Assembly (NCBI GenBank): GCA_035495555.1
Contig: DATJFQ010000060.1
Coordinates: 9,074-73,073, forward strand
Length of the DNA stretch: 64,000 bases
Reading direction: 5' to 3'
Origin: DATJFQ01 sp035495555
GTDB taxonomy: Bacteria > Acidobacteriota > Vicinamibacteria > Vicinamibacterales > 2-12-FULL-66-21
Below, piece by piece: positions 49,888-59,713 of this stretch (within the stretch, counting starts at the first letter, position 1; every line of letters begins with the position of its first letter). The position numbers and the translations under genes were made by a program. The notes below the pieces were generated by a model, which worked only from the letters and a program-made list of their open reading frames with translations, was not told where the DNA came from and made no database searches.

Positions 49888-52800
49888 CTATCGAATAGTC
49901 TCGACGGTGATAAACGGCATAGCCTTCATCGCCTCGTTGATCTTCGCGACCTGATCCGTCTGGATCTGGTTCAACTTCGCGACGGCGGCGTCGAGTTCCT
50001 GCGTCAGCTCGCGAGTCCGGAGCGCCTGTCCTTCGGTCGGCGGGAAGGGCGCGCGCGAGATTGCGCCGGACAGCGAATTAATCTCCTCGCGAATCCTTGG
50101 GTACTGGCGATACCCCATGTTCGGATACGGCCTCGTGAGGTCGTCGTCTCGCAGGCTTTCTACGGCCTTCAGCGCGGCGTCGACCATCCCCGCGACGTCG
50201 CCCGAGGCCTGCGCCGAGGGCCCTGCGTCATCGCTCTGGGCCGCCCCGCCCGGCCGCCGCGGAGCCGCCGCCCGGAGCCGCTGCTGGAGCGCCGTCAATT
50301 GCGTGACGAGGCTGTTCGCGCGATCGACCGCGACGTTCGCGCGCGACGTGAGATCGCGAAGCGTCATCGCCGCCTCGAACTGCGCCTGGAGATCCGCTGC
50401 CGACGTCGGCACCCGCGGATCCATCTCCACCTTCACGGTCTTCGCTTGCTGCTGGCCCCCGGCGCGAAGCGTCACGGTGTACTCACCGGGGAGCACATAA
50501 GGCCCGCCGCCGCCGAAACGGCCGCCGCCTCCGCGGGCAGCCGGGGCCGGCTCTTCGCCTTCTGCTCGAGCGCCGCGCCCGCCGCGCCCACCACCCGTCG
50601 GTCCGTCATAGCGCAGATCCCACGTCGTCCGCTCCACGCCGCCGCTGCGCGGCAGGTTGCGAAGCGTCCGGACCGTTTTCCCGCTCTTGTCGGCAATCGT
50701 GATGACCGCGTCGCGCGAGTCGCCTTTGAGGGAGTAATTGATGATCGCCCCCTCAGGCGGATTCGGCGCCGCCCAGACGCCCTGTCCCAGGTTGCCGTCC
50801 TTGTTCCATACCGTCCAGCGCGTCGCCGGCCGGATATCGAAAAGCGCCGCGTTGCTCGACAGCGCCTCGGTGGCGTGTTGCACCGGCGTGATGTCGTCCA
50901 TGATCCAGAGGCCTCGGCCGTGCGTCGCAACGATCAGGTCGTTGTCGCGCGGGTGCACCTGGATGTCGCGCACGGGAACGGCGGGCATGTTCTGCCGGAA
51001 CGAGGCCCAGTGCGCGCCGCCGTCGAACGAGATCCAGAGGCCGAGTTCCGTGCCTGCGTAGAGGACGTTCTTGTTCTTCGGATCTTCGCGCATGACGTGC
51101 GACCAGCCGGTCGTCATGGCCGGCATGTTGAGGTTCAACCGCGTCCAGGTCTTGCCGAAGTCGGTCGTCTTGAAGAAATACGCCGTGTAGTCGTTGTCCT
51201 GATGATGATCGGCGGCGGCGTAGGCGGTTCCGGCTGCGCTCGGTGACGCCTCGATGGTCGGGATCCACGCGTTGGGCGCGAGGCCTGGAATGTTCTTCAC
51301 GACGTTCGTCCACGTCTTTCCGCCGTCGCGCGTGACCTGGACGTTGCCGTCGTCGGTGCCGACCCAGATGACGCTGGGATCGAGCTTCGACGGCGCGATC
51401 GTCAGGATCGTGCAGTGGAATTCCGCGGCGGTGTTGTCGACCACGATCGGTTCCCCGGACGACTGCTGCTTGCTCTTGTCGTTCGTCGTCAAATCGGGGC
51501 TGATGATTTCCCACGACTGCCCGTGGTTCGTCGACTTGAAGAGGACCTCGCCGCCGAAATACACGGTTGTGCCGTCGGGACCGAGCACGATCGGCGAGTT
51601 CCAGTTGAAGCGGTGCTTGTGGTTCGCCATCGCGTCGCCAACCGAGCCAATCCGATTCGGATACGGAATGATGCTCCGTGAGGTCCCGCTCCGCGTATCC
51701 GTGACGCTGATGGACCCGCCCTGCAGATCGTTGTAGACGCGCCAGGGTTCCTTCAGGTCGGGCACCGCGAAGAAGCCGTCGCCGCCGCCGACCGTAAACC
51801 AGTCGTTCTTGCGGATCCCTTCCGACGCGAGCGAGTTCGTCGTGCCGCACCACGTGCCGTTGTCCTGCAGGCCGCCGCAGACCATGTACGGCGACTGCAT
51901 GTCGTAGTTCACGTGATAGAACTGCGTGAACGGAATGTTGTTCAGCACGTTGAAGTTGCGCCCGCCGTCGTAGGAAACCTGGAAGCCGCCGTCGCTGCCG
52001 CTCAGGATCCGTTTCGGGTCCGTGGGATCGATCCAGAGTGCCTGGTGATCGCCGTGGACGTCGCGCGGAAGACTCATGAAATTGCGTCCGCCGTCCTCCG
52101 ACATCCAGAGATTGCCGCCGAGCGCGAAGATGCGGTTGGCATCGCGCGGATCGATCCGGATGTCCGCGTAGTAGAACGGCCGGAACGAGAGCTGCGGATC
52201 CTTGTTCACCACGCGCCAGCTCGCCCCGGCGTCGTCGCTCCGCCACAGCTCGCCGTCGTAGTTCAGCGTTTCGCTGATCATGTAGACGATGTCGGGGTTG
52301 CTGCGGGAAACCGCGACGCCAATGCGGTCCAGCATGGCGGGGATCCCGTTGGTCAGCTTCTTCCACGTCGCGCCCCCGTCCATCGACTTGTAGAGGGCTG
52401 TCTCGCCGCCGCCGCTGCGCAGGTGCCACGCCTTCCGCAGGTAGGTGTACATCCCCGCGTAGATTTCATTCGAGTTCGTCGGGTTGACGTCGATATCCGA
52501 GCAGCCGGTCTGGGTGTCTTTGAACAGCACGCGCTGCCAGTTCTTGCCGCCGTCGGTCGTCTTGAACACACCACGCTGTTCGTTGGGCCCCCATTCGTGG
52601 CCCATGGCACAGGCGTATGCGATGTCGGGGTTGGCGTTGTCGATCCGGATTCGCGCGATGCGGTCCGAATCCTCCAGGCCGATGTGCGTCCAGGTGGTTC
52701 CGCCGTCGTTGCTGCGGTACACGCCGTTGCCGAACGAGGCGTTGTTGCGCGGATTGCCTTCGCCCGTGCCCACATAAATGACGTCGGGGTTGGACGGGGC

Positions 52801-53112
52801 CAGCGCGATGTCCCCGATCGAGAGGAATGCCTGATCGTCGAAAACCGGGGTCCATGTGGTGGCGCCGTTGGTCGTCTTCCATACGCCGCCGTTGGCACCC
52901 GACACATAGAACGTGAACGGATCGCCTGGAACTCCGGTGATCACCGAGACACGGCCGGCCTGGTTCGTCGGACCGATGTTCCGGAACGTGAGTCCGCCAA
53001 GCGCCTGGAGTTCAGGAACAGGCGCGGGCGTGGGCGCTTGCGCGCGAAGGGACAAATGCGAACCGGCGGCGAGCATGATCCCGGCCGCAGCGAAGGTCAG
53101 AAGCTGCTTCAT
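49888..53112 (-). CDS. Secreted sortilin/VPS10-like beta-propeller protein
   Basis: A 1074-residue secreted protein: signal peptide to about residue 24, then about 700 residues of BNR/Asp-box units (SNDGGTTWTHIG, STDGGKNWQ-like repeats) forming a VPS10/sortilin-type propeller. The C-terminal ~250 residues include a Ig-like segment and a helical region. Acidobacteriota encode many copies. Ligand unknown; peptidase-like or binding roles are often guessed. It is divergent from penicillin-binding protein 1A. Confidence 0.88.
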   Translation of the reverse strand: MKQLLTFAAAGIMLAAGSHLSLRAQAPTPAPVPELQALGGLTFRNIGPTNQAGRVSVITGVPGDPFTFYVSGANGGVWKTTNGATTWTPVFDDQAFLSIGDIALAPSNPDVIYVGTGEGNPRNNASFGNGVYRSNDGGTTWTHIGLEDSDRIARIRIDNANPDIAYACAMGHEWGPNEQRGVFKTTDGGKNWQRVLFKDTQTGCSDIDVNPTNSNEIYAGMYTYLRKAWHLRSGGGETALYKSMDGGATWKKLTNGIPAMLDRIGVAVSRSNPDIVYMISETLNYDGELWRSDDAGASWRVVNKDPQLSFRPFYYADIRIDPRDANRIFALGGNLWMSEDGGRNFMSLPRDVHGDHQALWIDPTDPKRILSGSDGGFQVSYDGGRNFNVLNNIPFTQFYHVNYDMQSPYMVCGGLQDNGTWCGTTNSLASEGIRKNDWFTVGGGDGFFAVPDLKEPWRVYNDLQGGSISVTDTRSGTSRSIIPYPNRIGSVGDAMANHKHRFNWNSPIVLGPDGTTVYFGGEVLFKSTNHGQSWEIISPDLTTNDKSKQQSSGEPIVVDNTAAEFHCTILTIAPSKLDPSVIWVGTDDGNVQVTRDGGKTWTNVVKNIPGLAPNAWIPTIEASPSAAGTAYAAADHHQDNDYTAYFFKTTDFGKTWTRLNLNMPAMTTGWSHVMREDPKNKNVLYAGTELGLWISFDGGAHWASFRQNMPAVPVRDIQVHPRDNDLIVATHGRGLWIMDDITPVQHATEALSSNAALFDIRPATRWTVWNKDGNLGQGVWAAPNPPEGAIINYSLKGDSRDAVITIADKSGKTVRTLRNLPRSGGVERTTWDLRYDGPTGGGRGGRGARAEGEEPAPAARGGGGRFGGGGPYVLPGEYTVTLRAGGQQQAKTVKVEMDPRVPTSAADLQAQFEAAMTLRDLTSRANVAVDRANSLVTQLTALQQRLRAAAPRRPGGAAQSDDAGPSAQASGDVAGMVDAALKAVESLRDDDLTRPYPNMGYRQYPRIREEINSLSGAISRAPFPPTEGQALRTRELTQELDAAVAKLNQIQTDQVAKINEAMKAMPFITVETIR

Positions 53113-53224
53113 GGCGCGGAAGCATAACGCAACGCGTCCCGAATCCGGGCATCTGCCGCTCGTCGCACCGACTGGCCTAGAATGGAGGTTTGGCCGGATC
53201 GCATTTTGCGACTGATGGAGCACG

Positions 53225-55645
53225 ATGGCCTGGCATGATTCGATTCTGAACTCGACGCGCCGCCTAACGGCGGGCCGCTCGCGGTTTCTTGCGGGCGGAA
53301 TCATCGCGCTCGCCTGTCTCCTGCTGGTGGGCTCGACGGCGTTCGTCTGGGCAGCCTATGAAATAACTGCCGACCTGCCGGAGAAAGCAGACATCCGGGG
53401 CCTCGGCGATATGGCCCAGGCCACCACGCTGTTCGATGACAACGACAAGCCCGTGTTCACGATCTTCAAAGAGCAGCGCATCGAGGTGCCGCTCGCGAAA
53501 ATTTCACCAAACCTGACCAAAGCCGTTCTGTCGGTCGAGGATCAGCGGTTTTACGAGCACGGTGGCATCGATGTCATCCGGATCGCTGCTGCTGCGGTGC
53601 GTAACGTCGAGCTGGGACGGCGCGCGGAAGGGGGCAGCACCATCACGCAACAGCTCGCCCGCCAGAGCTTTCTGTCGCGAGACAAAACGTTTCGCCGGAA
53701 GGTCAAGGAAGCCATTCTCGCGGCCCACATCGAGCACGAATACTCGAAGAACGACATCCTCGAGATGTACCTGAACAAGGTCTATCTCGGCAGTGGACTG
53801 TATGGAGTGGAGGCGGCATCGCGCGGATACTTCGGAAAGTCTGCGAGTGACTTGACGATCCCGGAAGCCGCCCTCCTGGCCGGTCTGATCCAGAGCCCGT
53901 CGAGCTATGCGCCGACAGGCAATCTCGAACGCGCCATCGCTCGCCGCAACGTCGTCCTGCAGACGATGGTGGCCTCCGGCGCCATTACCAGTGAGCAGTA
54001 CGCGCAGGCCAGAAAGGCGGCCGTCCATCTCACCAACGGTCTGGAGGTCAACGAGACGTTCGGGCTCTACTTCAAGGAACAGGTGCAGAAGGAACTGGTC
54101 GATCGGTTCGGCTGGTCGCGGGTGCTCGAAGGCGGCTTGCGGGTCTATACGACGATCGATCCTGCGATGCAGCAGGCGGCGGAGAAGATCGTCGAGGACG
54201 GTCTCGAGTCGATCGAGCACCGGCGCGGGTACAAGCACCCGACTCGTGCGTCCTTCGACGTCGCCGTCAGGAAGGCGAGCCTCAGCGACAAGGACACCAA
54301 GGGCGACAAGGACGCTGCGCCCGCATATCTCCAGGGTGCGCTCGTGGCCATGGATCCAACCGACGGATCCGTGCGCGCGATGGTCGGCGGGCGCGACTTC
54401 GAGGAGAGCCGTTTCAACCGAGCCACGCAAGCGAAACGTCAGGCGGGGTCCGCGTACAAGCCGTTCGTCTACGCGGCGGCGCTCGAGGCGGGATATTCGC
54501 CGGCGTCGCTCATCACGAATCTGAACAATCCGATTCTGACGCAGCAGGGTGGTTGGGTGCCGGAAGACGAGCACTCGTCGGCCACGCAGATGACGATGCG
54601 ATCGGCGCTGAGGATGTCGAGCAACCGCGCCGCAGTCCAGATGCTGGACACGATTGGCATTCCGAAGGCCGTCACTTACGCGCAGCGGTTGAACATCGGC
54701 ACGCCTCCGAGCGTTCCCTCGCTGGCGCTTGGCGCGAGCGACGTCACCCTGATGTCTCTGACGGCGGCGTACGGCGCGTTCGCCGACAAAGGTGTTGTCC
54801 ACACGCCTCTGTTGATCCGCCGCGTCGAGGACAGCGACGGCAAGGTCCTTTTCCAGAACCCTGGCAAGGCGCAGCAGGCGGTCAGCGAGAGCACGGCGTT
54901 CCTGATGTCGAGCATGCTGGCCGACGTGGTCAACGCGGGCACCGCCTACAAAGCGCGTCAGAGCGGGTTCACGCTGCCGGCCGCGGGAAAAACGGGGACG
55001 ACGAACGACTACGTCGACGCGTGGTTCGTCGGATACACGCCGCACCTCGTCACCGGCGTGTGGGTCGGATTCGATCAACCGCAGACGATCGTCGCCAACG
55101 GCTACGGCGGCGATCTCTCCGTGCCGATCTGGGCGTCGTTCATGAAAGTGGCGACGAAAGGTGACAAGGCGGATTGGATCGACAGGCCGTCGAACGTCGT
55201 CGCCGTGAACGTGTGCCGCCTGTCAGGCAAACTGCCCAACGAGGGGTGTGACAGCGTCGAAGTCGTGAACGATGACGGGTCGATCGAGACGAAGTCGATG
55301 ATTTACACCGACTATTTCGTCCGTGGCACTCAGCCGACGACCCTGTGTCCGCTGCACCCCGGGCGTTCCATGTTCGCGACGATGGCGGGCGCCTTCGGGA
55401 TTCAGGTGGGCAAACCTGCGCCGGTCCCCGCCGATGCCGCCGCGCTGCCGCCGGCAGCGACGTCGACCACTGGCGCCGGGCCCGCGCAGAACGGGCAGTC
55501 ATCGACGAAGGCGGAGGAGCCCCAGAAGAAGAAGAAGCGGGGCTTCTGGTCGCGTCTCTTCGGCGGCGACGACGACAAGAAGTCGGACGACAAGAAGCAG
55601 GACGACAAGGACAAGAAGCCGAAGAAGCCCGGCGGCGGCGGATAA
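53225..55645 (+). CDS. Penicillin-binding protein 1A
   Basis: An 806-residue bifunctional peptidoglycan synthase. Membrane anchor at residues ~22-44; glycosyltransferase GT51 box EDQRFYEHGG near 101 and GGSTITQQLARQ near 138; transpeptidase SAYK near 409, SSN near 465 and KTGTT near 588. The C-terminal ~90 residues are a low-complexity tail, first Pro/Ala, then KKKKRGFWSRLFGG and alternating Asp/Lys. A TAGAAT -10-like box lies at 53178-53183 in the divergent gap. Confidence 0.94.
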   Translation: MAWHDSILNSTRRLTAGRSRFLAGGIIALACLLLVGSTAFVWAAYEITADLPEKADIRGLGDMAQATTLFDDNDKPVFTIFKEQRIEVPLAKISPNLTKAVLSVEDQRFYEHGGIDVIRIAAAAVRNVELGRRAEGGSTITQQLARQSFLSRDKTFRRKVKEAILAAHIEHEYSKNDILEMYLNKVYLGSGLYGVEAASRGYFGKSASDLTIPEAALLAGLIQSPSSYAPTGNLERAIARRNVVLQTMVASGAITSEQYAQARKAAVHLTNGLEVNETFGLYFKEQVQKELVDRFGWSRVLEGGLRVYTTIDPAMQQAAEKIVEDGLESIEHRRGYKHPTRASFDVAVRKASLSDKDTKGDKDAAPAYLQGALVAMDPTDGSVRAMVGGRDFEESRFNRATQAKRQAGSAYKPFVYAAALEAGYSPASLITNLNNPILTQQGGWVPEDEHSSATQMTMRSALRMSSNRAAVQMLDTIGIPKAVTYAQRLNIGTPPSVPSLALGASDVTLMSLTAAYGAFADKGVVHTPLLIRRVEDSDGKVLFQNPGKAQQAVSESTAFLMSSMLADVVNAGTAYKARQSGFTLPAAGKTGTTNDYVDAWFVGYTPHLVTGVWVGFDQPQTIVANGYGGDLSVPIWASFMKVATKGDKADWIDRPSNVVAVNVCRLSGKLPNEGCDSVEVVNDDGSIETKSMIYTDYFVRGTQPTTLCPLHPGRSMFATMAGAFGIQVGKPAPVPADAAALPPAATSTTGAGPAQNGQSSTKAEEPQKKKKRGFWSRLFGGDDDKKSDDKKQDDKDKKPKKPGGGG

Positions 55646-55660
55646 ACAAAGACGACGCTC

Positions 55661-55841
55661 ACCGGTGCTGTCAAGCGAGAGGCTTCCCGGCGGGGCCCCA
55701 GCGCGAGCAGCCCCACTGCGTGCTCAGCGCTCGGAAAGACGCGTCGACGAGGAGGCGCTTCCGCGCGCAGCAGGGCGCCCCGCTCGCGCCTCCACCGGTG
55801 CCGTCAAGCGAGAGGCTTCCCGGCGGGGCCCCAGCGCGAGC
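55661..55841. repeat. 48-bp direct repeat upstream of holB
   Basis: Copies at 55661-55708 and 55794-55841 differ at one base (T/C at position 9). Period 133 bp. The unit begins ACCGGTG and contains GGCTTCCCGGCGGGGCCCC. The intervening sequence includes a diverged, rearranged relative (GAGGCGCTTCCGCGCG near 55751). The 294-bp gap between PBP1A and holB holds no credible gene. Confidence 0.85.
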
Positions 55842-55939
55842 CTGGGAGCCTGGCCGGGGGCGGTTCGCGACACTCAGTGACTGCCGTTCTCAGCAGGTCT
55901 GTCCTTCCGCTGCACGTGTTGTCTCAGTTACGATGCCCT

Positions 55940-56977
55940 ATGCCTCTGCGGCCCATCGCCGGTCATCAGCACCTGCTCGAGCGGCTCGCGCAAGCGGTCG
56001 CGCGCGGGACGTTGCCGCAGAGCCTGATCTTTTCGGGCCCTGAGGGCGTCGGGAAGCACACGGCGGCACTGGCACTCGCGCAGTTGCTCAATTGCGAGCG
56101 GCCGGTTGCCTGGCCCGTCGATCCAGACCACGGCGCCGACAGCGACGAGCAACCATCGGTTCGCGACAGCTGCGGCGAATGCGCCGCATGCCGCCGCATC
56201 GCGCGAGCGGTGCACGCGGATCTGCTGGTCATCAAGCCTGGCGAGAGCGGCACGATCAAAATCGACCAGATCCGAGAAGCGATCGACCGGTCCTCGTATC
56301 GGCCGTTCGAAGGGCGGCGCCGCGTCGTCATCATCGACCAAGCCGATGCGCTGATGCCCGAGGCGCAGAACGCGCTGCTGAAGACGCTCGAGGAGCCGCC
56401 GCCGGCCTCGACGTTCGTACTCGTGACGCCGCGTCCCGATCTGCTGCTGCCGACCGTTCGGTCTCGGTGTCAGCAGCTTCGATTCGGCAGGCTTTCTCCA
56501 TCGGACATCGCCGCCATCCTGATGCGCAAGCACGGTTTCGACGCGGCTGCCGCGCACGCCGCCGCTGCGGCAGCGGACGGCAGCATCGGGCGGGCGCTCG
56601 AGCGCGACGCAGGCGATGCGACGGCCGCCCGAGACGCGGCGGCGAGACTGTTGACGAGCGCTGCCGCGGCGAAGGATCCGCGGCGTCGCCTCGACGCAGC
56701 CAAAGCGCTCGGCGCCGGCGCGGCCGAGCGGGACGCGCTCGCGGAACGGCTTCGGGCCCTGTCATCGCTGCTGCGCGATCTTGGCGCGTTGAGTGCGGAA
56801 GCCGCCGACGGCGTCCTGGCAAATCTCGATCTGAAGCCGGTGATCGAGTCTGCCCGGCGGTCGTTCGATGCCGACCGGATCGATGCCGCCTTTGCCGCTG
56901 TCGATCGCGCGCTGGCGGCGCTCGACCGGAATGCGAGTCCGAAGATCGTCGCTGATTGGGTGGCGTTGAATCTGTGA
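55940..56977 (+). CDS. holB: DNA polymerase III delta' subunit
   Basis: A 345-residue AAA+ clamp-loader subunit. SGPEGVGKHTAALALAQ near residue 32 is the Walker A region, CGECAACRRI the zinc-module cysteines with an upstream Cys, LLKTLEEPPPAS near 151 and TVRSRCQQL with the SRC motif. The ATG at 55940 gives the usual family start IAGHQHLLERL. It loads the sliding clamp together with other subunits. Its stop overlaps the start of the PSP1-domain gene. Confidence 0.93.
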   Translation: MPLRPIAGHQHLLERLAQAVARGTLPQSLIFSGPEGVGKHTAALALAQLLNCERPVAWPVDPDHGADSDEQPSVRDSCGECAACRRIARAVHADLLVIKPGESGTIKIDQIREAIDRSSYRPFEGRRRVVIIDQADALMPEAQNALLKTLEEPPPASTFVLVTPRPDLLLPTVRSRCQQLRFGRLSPSDIAAILMRKHGFDAAAAHAAAAAADGSIGRALERDAGDATAARDAAARLLTSAAAAKDPRRRLDAAKALGAGAAERDALAERLRALSSLLRDLGALSAEAADGVLANLDLKPVIESARRSFDADRIDAAFAAVDRALAALDRNASPKIVADWVALNL

Positions 56978-57753
56978 TGCCGCGCCACCCCTTCGTCAGC
57001 GTCACGTTCGAGCCGGCAGGCCGCCGGCACACGTTCCTGCTTCCCCAGTTTGCGCTCGACGAAAACGGGGATCCCCTTGCGGACGCCGCACCTGTCCCCG
57101 GCGACCGCGTAATCGTGCAGACGACGAACGGACCCGCGCTCGCGTCGGTGACCGCGATGCCGGCCGCCCTTGCGGAGCGCCGAGCCGACCCCGCGGAACC
57201 GGCCCACGTCGTCGTCCGTCGCGCGACCGCCGACGATGTGGTGCAGAAGCTGAAGCAGGAGCAGCGGGAACTCGAGGCGAAGCGTGTGGCGCAGATGAAG
57301 ATCCGCGAGCGCGCGCTGCCGATGAAGCTGACGAAAGTCCAGGCGGAGCTCGATGGCTCGCGTATTACCTTCTTTTACACGTCGGACGATCGGGTGGACT
57401 TCCGCGAACTCGTGCGGGATCTCGCGTCGTACTTCCATACGCGGATCGAAATGCGGCAGATCGGGGTGCGTGACGAAGCGCGGATGCTTGGCGGATACGG
57501 CTCGTGCGGGCGCCCGCTGTGCTGTACCACGTGGCTGAAGACGTTCGAGCCCGTTTCGATCAAGATGGCGAAGCAACAGCATTTGAGCCTCAATCCGTCA
57601 CGGCTTTCCGGTCAGTGCGGACGGCTGAAGTGCTGCCTCCGCTACGAGCTGCCCAATGGTGAAGGGGTCCGTCACGCCGGCTGCGCCGATCACGGCGCGT
57701 GCACCAACCCCACCGGCTGCGCCGCCGGCAACTGCGATTCGTGTCGCCGATGA
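56977..57753 (+). CDS. PSP1 / RicT-like regulatory factor
   Basis: A 258-residue PSP1-domain protein. The conserved GSCGRPLCCTTWLKTF and SGQCGRLKCCLRYE blocks carry the Cys pairs that define RicT (YaaT). The C-terminal 25 residues are Cys-rich (CADHGACTNPTGCAAGNC). In Bacillus the RicT homologue takes part in a Fe-S complex and RNA processing; the holB-PSP1 neighbourhood is conserved across many bacteria. Start overlaps holB stop (TGATG). Confidence 0.88.
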   Translation: MPRHPFVSVTFEPAGRRHTFLLPQFALDENGDPLADAAPVPGDRVIVQTTNGPALASVTAMPAALAERRADPAEPAHVVVRRATADDVVQKLKQEQRELEAKRVAQMKIRERALPMKLTKVQAELDGSRITFFYTSDDRVDFRELVRDLASYFHTRIEMRQIGVRDEARMLGGYGSCGRPLCCTTWLKTFEPVSIKMAKQQHLSLNPSRLSGQCGRLKCCLRYELPNGEGVRHAGCADHGACTNPTGCAAGNCDSCRR

Positions 57754-58628
57754 AGCCCCGCATCGGCATCACGGTAGGCGATCCGGCCGGGATTGGTCCC
57801 GAAATCGCGGCCAAGGCCGCTGCCGATCCGCGCGTGCTCGACGCGTGTGAGCCGCGCCTGTACGACATCCCGGGCTCGTTCGTCACGGGCGCCGTCTCGG
57901 CACAGGCCGGACGCGCCGCCTACGAAGCCATCGTGCGCGCGGTGGAAGACGCGCGCGCGGGCATCATCGACGCGATCGCGACCGCGCCCGTCAACAAGGA
58001 AGCGTTCGCGCAGGCAGGGCTGCCCTGGAAGGGGCACACCGATCTGCTCGCGCACCTGACGAACACCGACCGTGTCGCCATGCTCTTCTACGCGGAGCAG
58101 TTGCGAGTCGTCCTGGCCACGATCCACGTGCCGCTTGCCGAAGTGCCGCGCCTGCTGACGCGCGGCGCCGCGGATTTCACGATCGACATCACCGCTCGCG
58201 AGCTGCCGCGCTTCGGCTATGAGCGTCCGCGTCTGGCGTTCGCCGGCCTCAACCCGCACGCGGGGGAGCACGGTGTCATCGGGACCGAAGACGACGAGGT
58301 GATCGCGCCCGCCGTCGCTGACGCGCGCGAACGCGGCGTCGACATTACGGGACCGTGGCCGGCCGACACCGTGTTCGGCCGCGCGATACGCGGCGAATTC
58401 GACGCCGTCATCGCCTGCTACCATGACCAGGGCCTGATCCCGGTGAAGCTGGTGGCCTTTGGCAGGGCCGTCAACGTCACGCTCGGACTGCCAATCATCA
58501 GAACGTCGGTCGATCACGGAACGGCGTTCGACATCGCGGGGCGCGGCATTGCCGATCCGTCGAGTCTCGTCGAAGCCATCCTGCTCGCGGCCCATCTCTC
58601 CGTGCGTGACCGGAGCCGGCAGGCGTGA
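57750..58628 (+). CDS. pdxA: 4-hydroxythreonine-4-phosphate dehydrogenase
   Basis: A 292-residue PdxA: ITVGDPAGIGPEI at the N-terminus, APVNKEAF near 72 and LNPHAGEHG near 166, CYHDQGLIPVK near 218 with metal-binding His/Asp. It oxidises 4-phosphohydroxy-threonine in pyridoxal phosphate synthesis. It is about 35 residues shorter than E. coli PdxA, the missing part lying between the first strand and the SAQAG helix. ATGA and GTGA overlaps on the two sides. Confidence 0.93.
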   Translation: MKPRIGITVGDPAGIGPEIAAKAAADPRVLDACEPRLYDIPGSFVTGAVSAQAGRAAYEAIVRAVEDARAGIIDAIATAPVNKEAFAQAGLPWKGHTDLLAHLTNTDRVAMLFYAEQLRVVLATIHVPLAEVPRLLTRGAADFTIDITARELPRFGYERPRLAFAGLNPHAGEHGVIGTEDDEVIAPAVADARERGVDITGPWPADTVFGRAIRGEFDAVIACYHDQGLIPVKLVAFGRAVNVTLGLPIIRTSVDHGTAFDIAGRGIADPSSLVEAILLAAHLSVRDRSRQA

Positions 58629-59137
58629 ATCGCGAGGCGAAAGGCGGGAAGCGCGAGGCGCCAGCCGCCAAACGCGAGGATGCGCAGAAGGTCATTGCCG
58701 ACAACCGGAAAGCGGCCCACGACTACCATTTCCTGGAAACCTTCGAAGCGGGAATCGCGCTGCTCGGGACGGAGGTCAAGTCCATCCGCCACGGGGGGGC
58801 CAACCTGCGCGACAGCTTCGCGCGGGTCGAGGGGGGCGAGGTGTGGGTCTACAACATCCACGTCGCGACCTACCGGAACCGCGGGTCGAGCGATCACGAG
58901 CCGACGCGGCGCCGTAAGCTGCTGCTGCATCGGCGCGAAATCCGGAAGCTGATAGGAAAGACGACCGAACGGGGCATGACGATCGTGCCGACGCGGCTGT
59001 ATTTCAAGAACGGCCGCGTAAAAATCGCGATCGCGCTCGCGAAGGGCAAGAAAACGCACGACAAGCGGGAGACGATCAAGCGCCGCGAAGCCGATCGCGA
59101 AACGCGCGCAGCCGTCAAGGCGCAGCGGTCGCGATGA
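58625..59137 (+). CDS. smpB: SsrA-binding protein SmpB
   Basis: A 170-residue SmpB for tmRNA-mediated ribosome rescue: NRKAAHDYHFLETFEAGI near residue 27, LLGTEVKSIRHGGANLRDSF near 46 and a basic C-terminal tail (KGKKTHDKRETIKRREADRE). It is somewhat longer at the N-terminus than usual, with a lysine-rich stretch before the core. GTG start overlapping pdxA. No tmRNA gene lies in the window. Confidence 0.95.
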   Translation: MNREAKGGKREAPAAKREDAQKVIADNRKAAHDYHFLETFEAGIALLGTEVKSIRHGGANLRDSFARVEGGEVWVYNIHVATYRNRGSSDHEPTRRRKLLLHRREIRKLIGKTTERGMTIVPTRLYFKNGRVKIAIALAKGKKTHDKRETIKRREADRETRAAVKAQRSR

Positions 59138-59161
59138 GTGTGCTAATTTAACCTACTCCTC

Positions 59162-59704
59162 ATGCAGACGAATCGCGCGGCCCTGACGGTCGTCGTCATT
59201 CTCGTCGTGCTCGTCGGCGGCTGGTGGCTGTTCCACCGCGGCAGCAGCCAGACGATCGATCTCATGACGTTCTACGATCAGGCCCAGAAGGACGGCGAGC
59301 CGTGGAGTGCCGGGAACGTCACGCTCGCGGGTGAAACGCTGCCGGCGATCAGCGCCCCGCCGAACGGTCGTCTACACATGAAAGTGCGCGTGCCGGACGA
59401 TGGATGGCTGAAGGTGTCGCTCGGGTTGAAGCCAGAAGCGTGGGACAAGGAGGGCGACGGCGTGTACTTCTTCGTCGGCGTGTCCGACGGCCGCGCCTTC
59501 GAAGTTCTGTTCACCCAGACCGTCGATCCGTACCGGAACAAATCCGAGCAGCGATGGATTCGCGTCAGCGCCGACCTCTCATCGTATGCGGGAGAGGAAG
59601 TCGAACTCGTCTTCAACACGCGCGCGTCCGCCCCGGAGAGGGGAGCGGCCGACGCGCGCAACGACCTTCCCGTCTGGGGCGCGCCGACGATCTCCACCCG
59701 CTGA
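59162..59704 (+). CDS. Membrane-anchored hypothetical protein
   Basis: A 180-residue protein: one N-terminal membrane anchor (residues 9-24) and a periplasmic part that reads as a beta-sandwich (GRLHMKVRVPDDGWLKVSLGL, GEEVELVFNTRA). It resembles a carbohydrate-binding-like sandwich but no family is certain. It lies between smpB and a sugar aminotransferase gene, so a role in surface polysaccharide is possible. Confidence 0.68.
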   Translation: MQTNRAALTVVVILVVLVGGWWLFHRGSSQTIDLMTFYDQAQKDGEPWSAGNVTLAGETLPAISAPPNGRLHMKVRVPDDGWLKVSLGLKPEAWDKEGDGVYFFVGVSDGRAFEVLFTQTVDPYRNKSEQRWIRVSADLSSYAGEEVELVFNTRASAPERGAADARNDLPVWGAPTISTR

Positions 59705-59713
59705 CGCCTCGCG

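Noticed and set aside
50753..52429. Large minus-strand frame inside the sortilin-like gene
   Set aside because: Shifted-frame shadow on the same strand; the BNR repeats lie in the other frame.
55661..55841. Insertion-sequence ends or att sites
   Set aside because: No transposase or integrase frame lies between or near the copies, and there is no target-site duplication pattern.
55345..56043. Plus-strand frame across the PBP1A end and 48-bp repeats
   Set aside because: No start signal, out of frame with PBP1A, and built mostly of repeat sequence.
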